A DNA stretch of 64,000 nucleotides. Origin: Nemania diffusa. Its lineage: Eukaryota; Ascomycota; Sordariomycetes; Xylariales; Xylariaceae. Below are positions 1 to 12,400 of the stretch, one piece after another (position 1 is the first letter of the stretch; each line of letters opens with the position of its first letter). The DNA is taken from the NCBI GenBank assembly GCA_038501195.1, contig JBBPUQ010000005.1, positions 2,666,001 through 2,730,000 on the forward strand, given 5' to 3'. Under the pieces are notes generated by a model. The model saw only the letters and a program-made list of their open reading frames with translations, was not told where the DNA came from and made no database searches. Made by a program: the position numbers and the translations under genes.

Positions 1-1146
1 ACTAATAAAAAATTTATTTAATTTAAAACTTAATTTAAAATTTTTAAATATATTTAAAATATTAATAATATATTTAATATATTTATATATTATTTAAAAA
101 TAAATAATAATAATATTAATATATATTAATAAATATTAAATATAAAATAATAGTTTATTATTTATAAATTATTAAATAAACTTTAAGCTATTTTAAAAAC
201 TTATTAATATTATTTTAAATATTTTAAACTTTTATAAAAAAACAATTATTATTTAATTAATATATTTTAATTAAACTAAAAATTAATAAAAAAATTTAAA
301 ACAATTTATTATTATAATATAAATATAGCTATATAATTTAGTAATAATAGCTTTTTAAATTAATAAAAAGTAAATATTAAAAATAACAATTTTATTAAAA
401 GATTTTAAATTAATAATAATATATTTTTTATAAATTTTATTAATTAATTATTATGTTATAAAAATAAAATAATTAAAAAATATAAATAGCTTTATAAAAT
501 TTATTTTATTATTTTTATATATAATGCTGAAAATTTTATTAACTAATGTTTAGTTTTTAAGTTTAAAAATATATAGTTTTACAATAGTTACAATTTGATT
601 TTATTAATTTTCGATAAATTTAATTTATATTATATTAGCTTTATTTATTTTTATAATATTTTGTATATATTAAGTTTTATATTATTTAAAAAATCTTTAA
701 AAGTATTTTATAATTGCAAGTTTAATTATATATATATATATATATTACTTTTAGTTTAAATAAATAGTATGTTTTTAAAATAGCATATATTAAAAAATAA
801 TATTGCATTATTTTTAGCTTTATAGTATTTTTAAATTATATTTTAAATATTTTTAAAAGTTATATTTATATTTTAAAAAGTAAATAAAACTTTATTAAAT
901 AAATTAAACTGCAATATTATTTAAAAAAAATTAAAAATATTTATAGTTATAATTATAGCTATAGCTATAAAACTAGCTTTATTTTATAAAATAAAAATAT
1001 ATTAATTTTAACTAAAGTTTTTAATAATTTTTAAATATATTTTTTAATAACTATAAATAAACTTGTTAATATAATTAATAAATAAAATTGTTTTAAAGTT
1101 TATTATAAATAATATTATAATAATTATATTATTAAAACAAAGTTTA
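1..1146. other. AT-rich DNA, unassigned, no gene
   Basis: No open frame of useful length is visible on either strand. TAA and TAG stops recur every few codons, and the sequence is almost entirely A, T and TpA runs, as in the RIP-degraded repeats further along. I found no second copy of this stretch in the window, so it cannot be assigned to a family. It may continue the repeat F that begins near 1775, because the intact part of F copy 2 is cut at its left edge by an inserted LTR and does not show where F really starts. Confidence 0.6.
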
Positions 1147-1382
1147 AATATTAATAAGGTTTATTATAAGTAATACTTGTATTTGAGTTTGTAAAAGTAT
1201 GATGTAAATTAGAAGAAATAGACCTGCAAAGTTAGATCAAAAAAAGAGACCTAAGGGCTCCTCTCACCTATCTAATCTACCGATGTGAGGTAGTCCTAAA
1301 CAGAACCAGTGCCATAGATATATACAAAATGGTCCTTGAAAACCCATTTTTTAAAACCTTTATACCTGTCTATATCAAATAT
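1147..1382 (-). mobile_element. Solo LTR of the E retrotransposon family, with AATAT TSD
   Basis: The LTR itself is 1152-1377 (226 bp). It is flanked by direct repeats AATAT at 1147-1151 and 1378-1382, the 5-bp duplication typical of LTR-retrotransposon integration. Read on the minus strand it starts TGATATAG and ends CCTTATTA, matching the terminal repeats of E0 and E1. It is much less AT-converted than the LTRs of full-length E copies: blocks such as CCTAAGGGCTCCTCTCACC survive. No internal E sequence adjoins it, so it is a solo LTR, left by LTR-LTR recombination or inserted as a short unit. Confidence 0.9.
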
Positions 1383-1774
1383 ATAATTATATTTAAATTT
1401 ATTAGTATTAAATTTTAATAAATTTATATATAAAACTGCTAATATTATAGCGGTATAAAAAAGCACTATAGTATTAACAACAGTAATAATATATTATTTA
1501 ATCAAGTTATTTTTTTTAGTAAATTATATAAATATAACAATATTTTAACAAAATTTTAATATAATAATATAATTAAAAAAGTTAATTATTACAAAGTTTA
1601 TATTTATAAATTTTATATTAAAAAAAATATTAAGTTTAAAATTGTTAATAATTTAAATAATAATTTTAAAAATATTTGTTTTATTAAATTTATTGATTTA
1701 ACTTTAAAATTAAAAAAAGAATATTATATATTTCATTAAAGTTATAAAACTGTTAATATTATATATTATTTATA
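1383..1774. other. AT-rich DNA left of repeat F, unassigned
   Basis: Degenerate AT-rich sequence with no gene. It lies directly before the part of F shared with 19174 onward. It may be the unpaired left part of F, since copy 2 is truncated exactly at the LTR of P copy 1. A second full F copy elsewhere in the genome would settle this. Confidence 0.5.
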
Positions 1775-4700
1775 ATAGTTTTTTAATTATATTAATATTA
1801 AAAATATAATTAAAAAGTTATTTATAAATAACTATAGCTATAAAACAACTAGTATTAAAATATATAATTATAAATTTAATATTATTATTTATAATTATAT
1901 AAACTTATAAATATATATAAAAAAAAAAATAATTAGTTTTATTAATAAATTTAGTATTAAAATTAGTTAAAATAATATTAAATATATTATTTATAAAAAA
2001 AACATTGTTTTTATTAAGTTTAAATTAATTAGATATATTATTAAATATTATATTAACTATATTAATAAAACAATAATATATAATATAATATAAAAAAAAT
2101 ATAATATAGTTTTTAAACTAGTAATTATAATTATAATATTATAATAATAATAGTTTTAAATTAAATATTATAAATATATTTTTAGTTAAATATATATTAT
2201 AAAAATTAGATATATAAAAGTTAAACTATTTTTTTTTTATTTAAATATTTAATATAAATTTTCTTTTTATTTTTTTTGTTAATTTTGTTAATTATAATAT
2301 AATTTTAAATAATAAATTTTTATTTTTTAATATATAAATTATATTTATTAACTAAAATTAAAATTTTGTTTAAAATATTAAAATATATATTGTTATTTAT
2401 TTGTTAAAGTTTAATCTATTAATAAAATAATTAACAATAAAGTTATTAAATATAACAAAATTATTTGTTATAACTATAATTATAATTATTATTGCTATAA
2501 AAACTAATATAATTATTTTTTTAATTAAATTAATATAAATTATAATTAAAGTTATTACTATTATTAAAAAATTTATTATAGTTATTATTATAACAACTAT
2601 TATATTGTTAATAAAAATTGTAAAATTTATATTTATATAAACAGCTATAAAAGCTATTAAATTAATAGTTACTTTAGTTTATATTGTTAAAAAGCTCTTT
2701 TATAAAAAATGCTAAATTAGCAAATAATTTTAAAGCTAGTAATATAAATATATCAATAATATAAAAAAATAACTAAAAAATTAAATAAAAAGTAATAAAA
2801 ATTAAAGCTAATATTTTATTATAATTAAATAAAACTATATAATATATTTTTTATTTATTTTTTAAATATATTAAAAAAGTATTAAAAGTAATTTAATTTA
2901 TAAATTTATTATAAAGTTATTAAAAATTTAAATATAATTAATTTTATAAATAATTAATAAATTAAGTTTTAATAGTAAATTTATAATTATAATAGTTTTA
3001 AATTATTTATATAGTTTAAATTTATATTAATATATTTACTAAAATTATTTTTTTAATATAAAAATTATTTAAAGCTGTTTTTAAAGTTTTAATAATATTA
3101 TATTTATATTTATTTTTAAGTTTATATAATATAAACTTAAAACTAGTATTTATAATAATTTTAATAATTTTATTTAATATATTTATATATTAAATTTAAG
3201 CTTTGTTATAAAATAATTATAAAAAATTATTTTAAAAAATAATTTATTTAATAAAGTTTTAAATATATTAATAAAAAAAAACAATAAAAAGTTATATGTT
3301 ATATTAGTTAATATTATTATTAATAATAATATATTTGTTTATATTAAATAAAAAAAATAAATTTAAATTAAAATATTTAATTAACTGAATTTTTTATATA
3401 ATAACTAAATTATAAATAAATTTATTTGTTATAACTTTAGCTGTAATAAAAATATTATTTATAAAAGTTTTTATAAACTTTTTTTTTATAATTGTTTTAA
3501 TAGCTAAAACAATTTTTATTATATATTACTATATATTTTTATTATTAAAATTAGCTATAATAAAAATAAGTTTAAAATAAATAATAATATTTAAAATACT
3601 TAGTATAAAATTAATAAATTATTTAAATATAATAAAATAAACTAAATTTAACTTAAATAAAAAAATTAATATAAAAAATAATATTTTAATTAAAAACTTT
3701 TTAAATAAAAAAACAAAAAAAATAATTATATTAATTTATTTGTTATAATTTAATAAATTTTTATAAACAGTTTTTATTTTAATTAAAATAAAAAAAAAAT
3801 AATTTTTAATAAAGAAATTATAAATAATTAAAACAAAAATATATATTTAAATTTTATTAATAGTTTAATTAATTAAATAATTAAAAAAAAAATTTATAAT
3901 GTTATATTTAAAATATTTTTTTATTAAAAACTTTAAAAAGTAATAAAAATAATAAAATTATAATTTAAAGTTAAAAAAGCAAATAAAAACATTTTATTTT
4001 AACTTTTATATTTAAAAAAAACTTATATTAATTTATAAAAATACTATAATATAATAATAAAAATAATAGTTTTAAAAGTTATTTAAAACTTAAACTATTA
4101 AACTAAATAAAAGTAACAGTTTAATTAAATAAAAAAATAAAAAAAAACAAAAATATTAAAGTTAAAAAAAAAAAAAAAAAAGATATTTATATTATAAAAA
4201 AATAATTTAAATATTATTAAAACTAAATTATAAATATATTTTAAAAAATTAATATTATTTCAATAAATATTTAAAGTTTAAACTATTTATAAGTTGTTTT
4301 TATAAAAAATATTAAAAATTTAAATATATAAAAAATATTATAAAAATAAACAAACTTTTTATAAAAACAATATATTTAAAAAAAAAAAATAAATAATAAA
4401 AAAAATAAATGAATAAAAAAATAATATTATTTAATAATATTAATAAAAATAATTTTATATTTTTTATTTATAAAAAAATAAATCGTTTTTTAATAATATT
4501 AATAATTTATTAATATATTAATTATTATTATAAAAAAAAAAAAATATAAAAAGTTATTAATAAAATTATTAATTATTAAATATAATGCTAGCTTAATATA
4601 AAATTTTTTGTTTTATTTTTTAATTTAAAACTATTTTAAATATAAGAATTATTTTAAATATAATTAATAACAATATTGTTAAAAAAGTATTTTTAAAAAA

Positions 4701-4800
4701 ATATTATATAATATTGTTATAAAAACAACTTTTTTAAAATGACTTTTTTAAAATAATTTTTTTAAAATAACTTTTTTAAAAAGTTTTTTTATTAATTTTA
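1775..4800. repeat. Dispersed repeat F, copy 1 (about 3 kb, RIP-degraded)
   Basis: This stretch is collinear and in the same orientation with 19174-22366 over about 3 kb. The two copies differ mostly by C/T and G/A and small indels. The family is not recognised. There is no surviving frame, no identified LTR and no readable protein motif, although the plus strand is A-rich, as in the coding strands of the retroelements here. Around 2843-2870 this copy has the uninterrupted sequence into which a solo LTR was inserted in copy 2 (20215-20440). The right end carries a 14-bp tandem repeat and then changes abruptly at about 4800 into a fragment of element P. Confidence 0.8.
4727..4790. repeat. 14-bp tandem repeat at the right end of F copy 1
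   Basis: The unit is close to AACTTTTTTAAAAT. Corresponding bases recur at 4729, 4743, 4757 and 4771, with a degenerate further unit at 4785, so the period is 14 bp and there are about four units. F copy 2 has the same array at 22309-22360 with one unit fewer (22311, 22325, 22339 and partial 22353). The third unit in copy 1 has T where its neighbours have C, which is RIP-like. Confidence 0.75.
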
Positions 4801-5979
4801 ATCGAAATTTTTTAATATATTTTTAAATAATATATTATTATATTTATTATTTTTTAAATATTTTTTTATTATTTATTTTATTTAAAATTGCTATAATATT
4901 TTTGCTTTTTTTTTTTTTAATAAGATTATTTTTAACAATTTTATTACTTTTAATTAATAAACTTGTGTTTATTTTGTTTTTTTTAAAATATAAAAAATGC
5001 TTTTTTTTTATAAACTTTTTATTAGTTTTTATAATATAGTTTAAAAGTTATAATATAATAACTTAATATATTACTAATAATTTTAATATTATAAATATTT
5101 TAAAATTTAATAGTTTAAACAAAATAAATAATTTAAAAATTTTTTTTAAAGTTAATAATAAATTTAAAAAGTTTAATAATATTAATATTTTTAATATTTG
5201 TTTTAATAATTTTATTTAATTATTTATTAATTTATTTAATAGAGTTTTTAATAAACTTTGTTATTATTAAATATATAAAGTTTTTATATTTTTATTTATA
5301 TTTAAATTTAAAAACTTATTATATTATTATATTAAGTTTTTTTAGTTTATTATATTATTTATTAATTATTTTATTTATTTTTATATATATTAATTTATAA
5401 TTAAAATATATTGTTTTATATATTTATTTAATAAACTTAATAAATTTTATTTAATAAATATTATAATATTTTATTGTTATATTGTAGTTTTATTTAATAG
5501 TTAAATAAAATATTTGTTAAAAAGTAATAAGTTTAATAATTAATATATTAAAAAAATCAGCATTTATATTTATAAATTTTGCTATTATTAATATATTTAG
5601 CTGTTTTAGCTAAAAAGCTTATATAAGTTTAAAAATTAATTATATATTTTTATAATAAAGTTTTTTTTTTATAAATAGAAATTATTAAAGAAATAAAAAA
5701 TAATTGTAATAAAAGTTGCTATTTTAACAATTTTGTTAATTATATATATATAGTTTATTATTTAATAAAATATAAAAATTAATAAAATTTTTAATTATTA
5801 AATTTAATATATTTGCTTTAATATTATATTAATAACTAGTTTTAATTTAAAGCAATTATTTAATATGCTTTTTTTATATGTTGTATAAACTATTTAATAC
5901 TAGCTATATCGTTTATATAATTAATACGCGCTTTTTATACACAGGCCTTAAGCTTTTTAAAAAAGGCTTAAATTTAACA
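4801..5979 (-). mobile_element. Fragment of LTR retrotransposon P, with its LTR at 5796-5979
   Basis: Collinear with the right part of P copy 2 (58480-59592) and, inverted, with 5958-7080 of P copy 1. The LTR at 5796-5979 (184 bp) begins TATTAAATTT and ends AAATTTAACA, the converted form of a TGTTA...TAACA terminus. About 1.7 kb of P internal sequence is missing at about 4860. The first 60 bp match P copy 2 near 51000-51060, then the match jumps to about 58497, at a shared short AAATA-TTTTTTATT stretch. The relict RT block of P lies in the missing part. The left junction with F at 4800 has no visible TSD, so this is a rearrangement breakpoint rather than an insertion end. Confidence 0.75.
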
Positions 5980-7080
5980 AAAGCATATATTAATTATATA
6001 AACAATATAGTTAATATTAAATAGTTTATATAATATATAAAAAAAAGCTTATTAAATAATTGCTTTAAATTAAAATTAATTATTAATATTATATAAAAAT
6101 ATATATATTAAATTTAATAATTAAAAGTTTTATTAATTTTTATATTTTATTAAATAATAAATTATATATATATAATTAATAAAATTATTAAAATATTAAC
6201 TTTTATTATAATTATTTTTTATTTTTTTAATAATTTTTATTTATAAAAAAAAACTTTATTATAAAAATATATAATAAAAATTTATAAATTTATTTAGTTT
6301 TTAAATTTATATAAACTTTTTAGTTAAAATAGCTAAATATATAAATAATAGCAAAATTTATAAATATAAACATTGATTTTTTTAATATATTAATTATTAA
6401 ATTTATTATTTTTTAATAAATGTTTTATTTAGTTATTAAATAAAACTATAATATAGCAATAAAATATTATAATATATATTAAATAAAATTTATTAAATTT
6501 ATTAAATAAATATATAAAATAGTATATTTTAATTATAAGTTAATATATATAAAAATAAATAAAATAATTAATAAATAATATAATAAAATTTAAAATTTAA
6601 ATATAAACAAAAATATAAAAACTTTATATATTAAATAATAATAAAGCTTATTAAAAACTTTATTAAATAAATTAATAAATAATTAAATAAAATTATTAAA
6701 ATAAATATTAAAAATATTAATATTATTAAATTTTTTAAATTTATTATTAATTTTAAAAAAGCTTTTTAAATTATTTATTTTATTTAAACTGTTAAATTTT
6801 AAAATATTTATAGCGCTAAAATTATTAATAATATATTAAACTATTATATTATAACTTTTAAGTTATATTATAAAGTAATAGTTTTAAATATTATAAAAAC
6901 TAATAAAAAGTTTATAAAAAAAAAGCATTTTTTATATTTTAAAAAAAACAAAATAAAAATAAATTTATTAATTAAAAATAATAAAATTATTAAAAATAAT
7001 TTTATTAAAAAAAAAAAAAGTAAAAATATTATAGCAATTTTAAATAAAATAAATAATAAAGAAATATTTAAAAAAGTTTA
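4850..7080. repeat. Large imperfect palindrome (two P ends head to head), centre about 5957
   Basis: The left arm of about 1.1 kb is the reverse complement of the right arm. Examples are the T-run plus TTAATAAGATTATTTTTAAC block at 4909 against its complement near 7000, and the paired LTR sequences 5796-5957 and 5958-6119. The centre lies within the LTR end, where AAGCTTTTTAAAAAAGGCTT is itself nearly self-complementary, so the two LTR copies overlap by roughly 28 bp. The arms differ by scattered transitions and small indels, so the palindrome predates at least part of the mutation. Confidence 0.75.
5952..6119 (+). repeat. 5' LTR of P copy 1 (outer end lost in palindrome)
   Basis: It matches 18989-19173 and the complements of 22958-23142 and 59429-59592. 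The outer 20 or so bases are shared with, or replaced by, the end of the opposing LTR at 5796-5979. The inner end reads AAATTTAATA. Confidence 0.7.
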
Positions 7081-9161
7081 TAAAATAACTATTATAAACA
7101 TTTTAAAATAAATATTTATATAAATAATAAAAAGAAAAATTTTAATATTATTAACTATATAATATATTATAAATATTATTTAATAACTAAATATTAAGTT
7201 GTTTTTTTTTAAAAATAAATTTAATAATTAAATTTTAAATATAATTATTAAAATAATCGCTAAATTATAATTAAATATTAATAAAACTATAAAATAAATA
7301 ATAACATATATAAAATAATAGTATAAAAAAAAAAGCTTAAAAAAAATAAATTTAAAACTATAAAAAAAAAAGATTAATTTTTAAAGTTTTTAATAGTTTA
7401 AATTAAAAATATTTTTAATTTATAAAAAAAAACTATTAATTTATTTATTAAAAAACTAAATTATAATAAATTTAAAAGCTTTTTTATATATTTTTAATAT
7501 ATTAAATTACTTTTTAAATTTAAAAAAAGCTAATTTTAAAAATATAATAATAGTAAAAAATAATATAATTTATATATATAGTTATAAAAAAATTAATATA
7601 AAAATTTAAAGTTTAAAAAAATATATTATATATAAGCTATATAATATAATTTATTATTTAAAAATAGCTATAAATTTAATATTTTTATAAAATTTAAATT
7701 ATATAAAAGTTTATTAAAAAAATAAATTTAAGTTTGATTTTTTAAAATATTACTAAAAAATATTTTTATATTTTTTAATTTATATATATAAATATTTTTT
7801 AATATAATTTATAGTTTATATTTTTTATATATAAAAAAACTTGTTAAATTTTTATATAAAAAAATTAAAAGTTAAAATAAATTTATATTGCTAATATTAA
7901 CAGCTTAAATATTTAAGTTTTAAATTATTAAAATAATTATTAATTTATATTAAAAAAATAATAATTATATTATATTTTAATAATAAAATCTATATTATTA
8001 ATTATATAATTTATAATAAAATAAAAATATATTATAAAATAATATAAAATATTTATTTAAAAGTTATAAAAATAAAAATATATTTAGTAATTAATTTATA
8101 TAAATATAATAAATTTAATTAAAAAAAATATTTTTAAAAAATAATATTAATAATTAATTAATATTTAAACTATATATAAAATTATTATATTAATAATAAA
8201 TTTATTAATATTATATAAATAATTTTTAAAGATTATATTAAATATATAAATTATTATTTTAATATTAAAATAAAAACTATTAAATATAATAATAAATTTA
8301 CTAATTTAAAATAAAAAACTATTTATTTTAATAAATTAATTATTAAAAAATATAGCATTATTTTTAAAATTTTATTATTATATATTTAAAATTTTAATAA
8401 TAAAATTAAAAAAATAAAAATTATTATTAAATTAAAAGCAAGTTTTATATATAATAATTATAAGTTTTTTTTATTTTTATAAATTAAAATAGTTTATATA
8501 ATAATTTATTTATATAATTAAATATTTAAACAAATTAATTATTAATAAACTTTTTATAAAAAGTTTTATTTTTATTTTAATAATTTATAAAATATACTAA
8601 GTTATAAAAAAAACTTATTATTTATTTATTAATATTTATTATATATAATTATTATAAAAAAAATAAAATAATTATTATTAAAAATATAATTTTTAATAAA
8701 AATTTAAATAAGTTTAAAAATAAACTTTTTAAAGTTTTTTTAAAAATTTATAAAATATTAATTAAAAAAATTATATATAAAAATATTTTTAAATTAAATA
8801 AAAATATAAAAAATTATTTAAAAAATAATAAATATAATAATATATTATTAAAAAATATATTAAAAAATTTTAATTTTATAAAATAAAATAAAAATAAACT
8901 TATAATCAATATTTTAAAAAAAATTTAAAAAAAAAAATTTTTTTTATATAAATATTAAATTTAAACTAAAATTTTTAATTTTTTTTTAATTTCTTTTTAC
9001 TAAATTATTAAATTTAATAATTTTTTAATTTAATTATTTCAACTTTTATTTAAAAAAAATATATATTAAAAATAAACTATAAATTTAAATTAAAATATTA
9101 TTTTTTAATTTATTATAAAATAATTAAATTATTTATTTTTATTTAATAAAATTTTATAATA
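6120..9161 (+). mobile_element. P copy 1 internal region, left part (no intact gene)
   Basis: RIP-degraded interior of P, dense with stops. The first 960 bp form the right arm of the palindrome. The remainder corresponds to the complement of 50730-52280 and 58015-58500 in P copy 2. At 8241-8283 it contains a single copy of the 42-bp sequence that is tandemly repeated in P copy 2. The H element is inserted after 9166, within a TATTA target. Confidence 0.7.
8564..8590 (+). pseudogene. Relict reverse transcriptase block of P (YFNNL for YFDDL)
   Basis: In the plus frame beginning at 8564 the codons read F-Y-F-Y-F-N-N-L (YFNNL at 8573-8587). Both N codons are AAT; the original GAT would be preceded by T (TTTGATGAT), so one round of TG-to-TA RIP changes Y-F-D-D-L into Y-F-N-N-L. 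The same reading exists in P copy 2 at 51404-51418 on the minus strand. YxDD is the catalytic motif of retrotransposon RT. Downstream codons are interrupted by TAA. Support is one short motif plus element context, so this is moderate evidence only. Confidence 0.45.
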
Positions 9162-9166
9162 TATTA

Positions 9167-9474
9167 TATTAAACTAATAATTTAATAAAACTTATATATA
9201 TATATAAAATATATATAACTAAAATTTAAACTAGGACTTTTATTAAATAACTAAATAAATAAAAAATATAAAAACTTATTAAAATTTATAAAATTTATAA
9301 GTTTTATATATATATATATATAAATAATTTATGTATAACTTTTTTAGTTATATTTTCTTTTATAAAATATATATATAAATTAATATAGAATTTTAAAACT
9401 TAAAAACAAACTTTAAACTTTATAGATTATTTTAAATCTTTTTATATATATATATATAAAAAGTTCTATTAATA
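9167..9474 (+). repeat. 5' LTR of H copy 1
   Basis: 308 bp, paired with 14984-15293 and, inverted, with 52281-52590 and 57703-58009. It contains alternating TA tracts around 9310 and 9445. The boundary is fixed by the TATTA TSD on its left. The sequence after it (TTAATTAGTAATTATAA) should hold the primer binding site but is too altered to name the tRNA. Confidence 0.9.
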
Positions 9475-12400
9475 TTAATTAGTAATTATAAAATATAATT
9501 ATAAATTAATAAAATAAAAAAGCAAAGCTTAATTATAAAGTAACTTTTATGTTAGATTTTTTATTTTTTATATAAAAAGTAAACTATTATTTATATCGAT
9601 TAAAAAAAGAAAAGTTAAATTAACTATTAAATAAAAAAAGCTTAAATATTGTAAAATTAAAGCAATTTTTTATATAATAATTTAATTATTTTTATATAAA
9701 AATTAATAAAATTATAAACTATTTTATATATTTGATTTTTTAATTATTTTATTTATTTATTTATTTTTTTATTTTTATATTTTTTTTTTTTTTTTTATAA
9801 TTATATTAAAATTTGTAATAAAATTAGTTATAGCAGCTATAGCAATAATAGCTAAAACTAATCATTTTAAATCTTTAAACAAAAGATTATATTTATTTTT
9901 GTATAAGAATATAGCTAAAAAAAGCAGTATCAATGTTTTTGAATAAAAAAGCGAAACCGACTTTAAATATTGAAATATTATAATTAATTTAAATAATATA
10001 ATTATTTTAATATAATTGTTAATATATTTTGTATAATGTTTGAAAAAATATATACAATTAAAAATTAAAAGTAAATAGTTTATATAAATATTTATAATAG
10101 ACTTTAATAATTAAATAAAACTTATATTTATAAATATTAGTTATATATTTAAATAAATATTTATTATAATAGTTGAATATAATAAAAGTATTAAAATATA
10201 TAAAAAAACGTTAAATAATTGATTTATATATATTTTTAAAAAATTCAACAAAAATAACAATAAAAAATCAAATAATAATATATTTATATAAATAATTTTA
10301 GTATTTATATTAGCAAATATATTAGAACTAATAGTTATATAAATAGATTTTTTAATACTATAACTAGTTATATTAAAACTAACGATATTAGTATATTATA
10401 TAATATTTAATGCTAATAATTAAATATTTAGTTTTTTAATATAAATAAAAACTTAAAAATTTATATTTATTTTTAAAATTTTTACTATATATTTTATACT
10501 TTTATTTATATATAAAAATCGATTGTATAAACTTTTTTTTATTTAAATTATTTATAATAGTTTAATTAAAATAGCTTAATTTATTATATTTATTAAAATA
10601 TAGCGATTTAACTAAAACTATAGTAATAAATTATATAATATATTATATAATAAAGTTTAAATTTTTATTTTAATATATTGTTAACTTAAAATTATTAAAA
10701 AGTAATATTATATAATATTTTTTTCTGTATTAAAAAAAAAAGCTAAATAGTATTATTTTAATTATATTAATTCGATATATAAATAAAACAAAATTTATAT
10801 AATATTTAACAATTATTTTAATATAATAGTTAATTATAGTTAATATTAAACTAATTAAATTATTATTATATTTATATAAATAAAATAAAACAATTTAATA
10901 AAAACAATATTTAAAATATTAACAACTATAATTAATAAACTTTAATTTATATAATATATTTTAAGATTTAATTACTATAACAAAATATTACTTTATATAA
11001 TAGTTATATAAATATATTTTAATATATTTAAGCTTGAATTTGTTTTAATTAGTTATAAATTTATATATAAAATTTTGTTTTTTAATTTATAAGTAATATT
11101 GCAGGTTTTTTTTAATTAAAAAATAAACTATTATTATATAATAAATATTTATTTTGTTAATAAATAGTATAATATTAAATATTTAAAATAATTATATTTA
11201 TAACTTTAAAAAAAACTTTTGCTAAAAATTACAGCAATTATATAATAAAAAGTGTTTTATTTATAAAAAGCTTAATTGTTAGTTTATTAACTATAGTTAA
11301 TAAAAAAAATCGAAAATAAAAAAGCAATATTTTGTTATATATAATATTTTAAAGCAAAAAGTTTTATTATATAAAAAATATAATATATTTATATTAGATT
11401 ATAAAAATAATAAAAACTTTTTATATAATAATAAATTTAATAACGACTTAAATTTTAAAACTAAAAATAAAACAGTTTAATTTTTGATAAATTTAATATA
11501 TTTTTATTATATAATAAAAAAAAACATATATATTTAAAACTAAATATTAATATTAAATAATTTTTATTTAAATAGTTAATATAATATAAAATATTAAAAT
11601 ATTTTATAAAATATTAACACAGTTAAAATTTCGATTATTAAAAAAGCTTAAACTAAAACTTTTATATAAAAAATTTTTTTTATATAAATAAATTAAACTT
11701 TAAATAATATAACAATTTGATTTAATAGTATTAAAAGTTTTAAAGCTATAAATATTATAATAATTTTAATATTAATTAAACCGATTGAATTTTATATTTT
11801 AAATATAGCAATTTTATTTTTACTGTTGTTATAAAATATAAATTAATTATATGTTTATTTTAATAATATATAAAATATAATTATATAATAAAATAATATA
11901 ACAGTATTAATTATATAAAAATAAAAATATTTATTTTTTAATATTAGCTAATTAAAAGTTACAAGTTATTTTATAAAACAAAAATTTTAAAAGTTATATT
12001 GTCGATTTAAATATTTTTATATAAAAAGATTTATAAAATTATTATAAAAAGTTAAATATAATAATATTAATGTTTTAATATTTTAAAAAATTAAAAAATT
12101 TTACTATTATTGTTAATTATATAATTAAATTTTAAAAAAATTTAAATTTTTGCTAAAAAATAAATGTAATTTTAAATATAAAATTATTATTAATGTTATA
12201 TAAATTAATAAATAACTAACTTTATATATAATCGATATAAATATTTCATTTTAAACAATTAAATTTCTGAAATTTTTAAATATATATAATATTTAAAATA
12301 TATTATACTAATGTTAAATTTTAATATATCAAAAACTATTTGATTATATTATATATAATTTTAGTATAAATTTTTTGTTTGAAAAATTTTGTAATAATAT

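Noticed and set aside
1152..1377. The 226-bp dispersed unit as a SINE or tRNA-derived element.
   Set aside because: The same unit forms both ends of E0 and E1, has 5-bp TSDs, lacks an A- or T-rich tail, and shows no convincing A-box and B-box pair.
9300..9330. Alternating TA tracts as telomere, centromere or replication-origin signals.
   Set aside because: They are part of the H LTR and recur in all four H LTRs. No origin consensus or satellite array is present.
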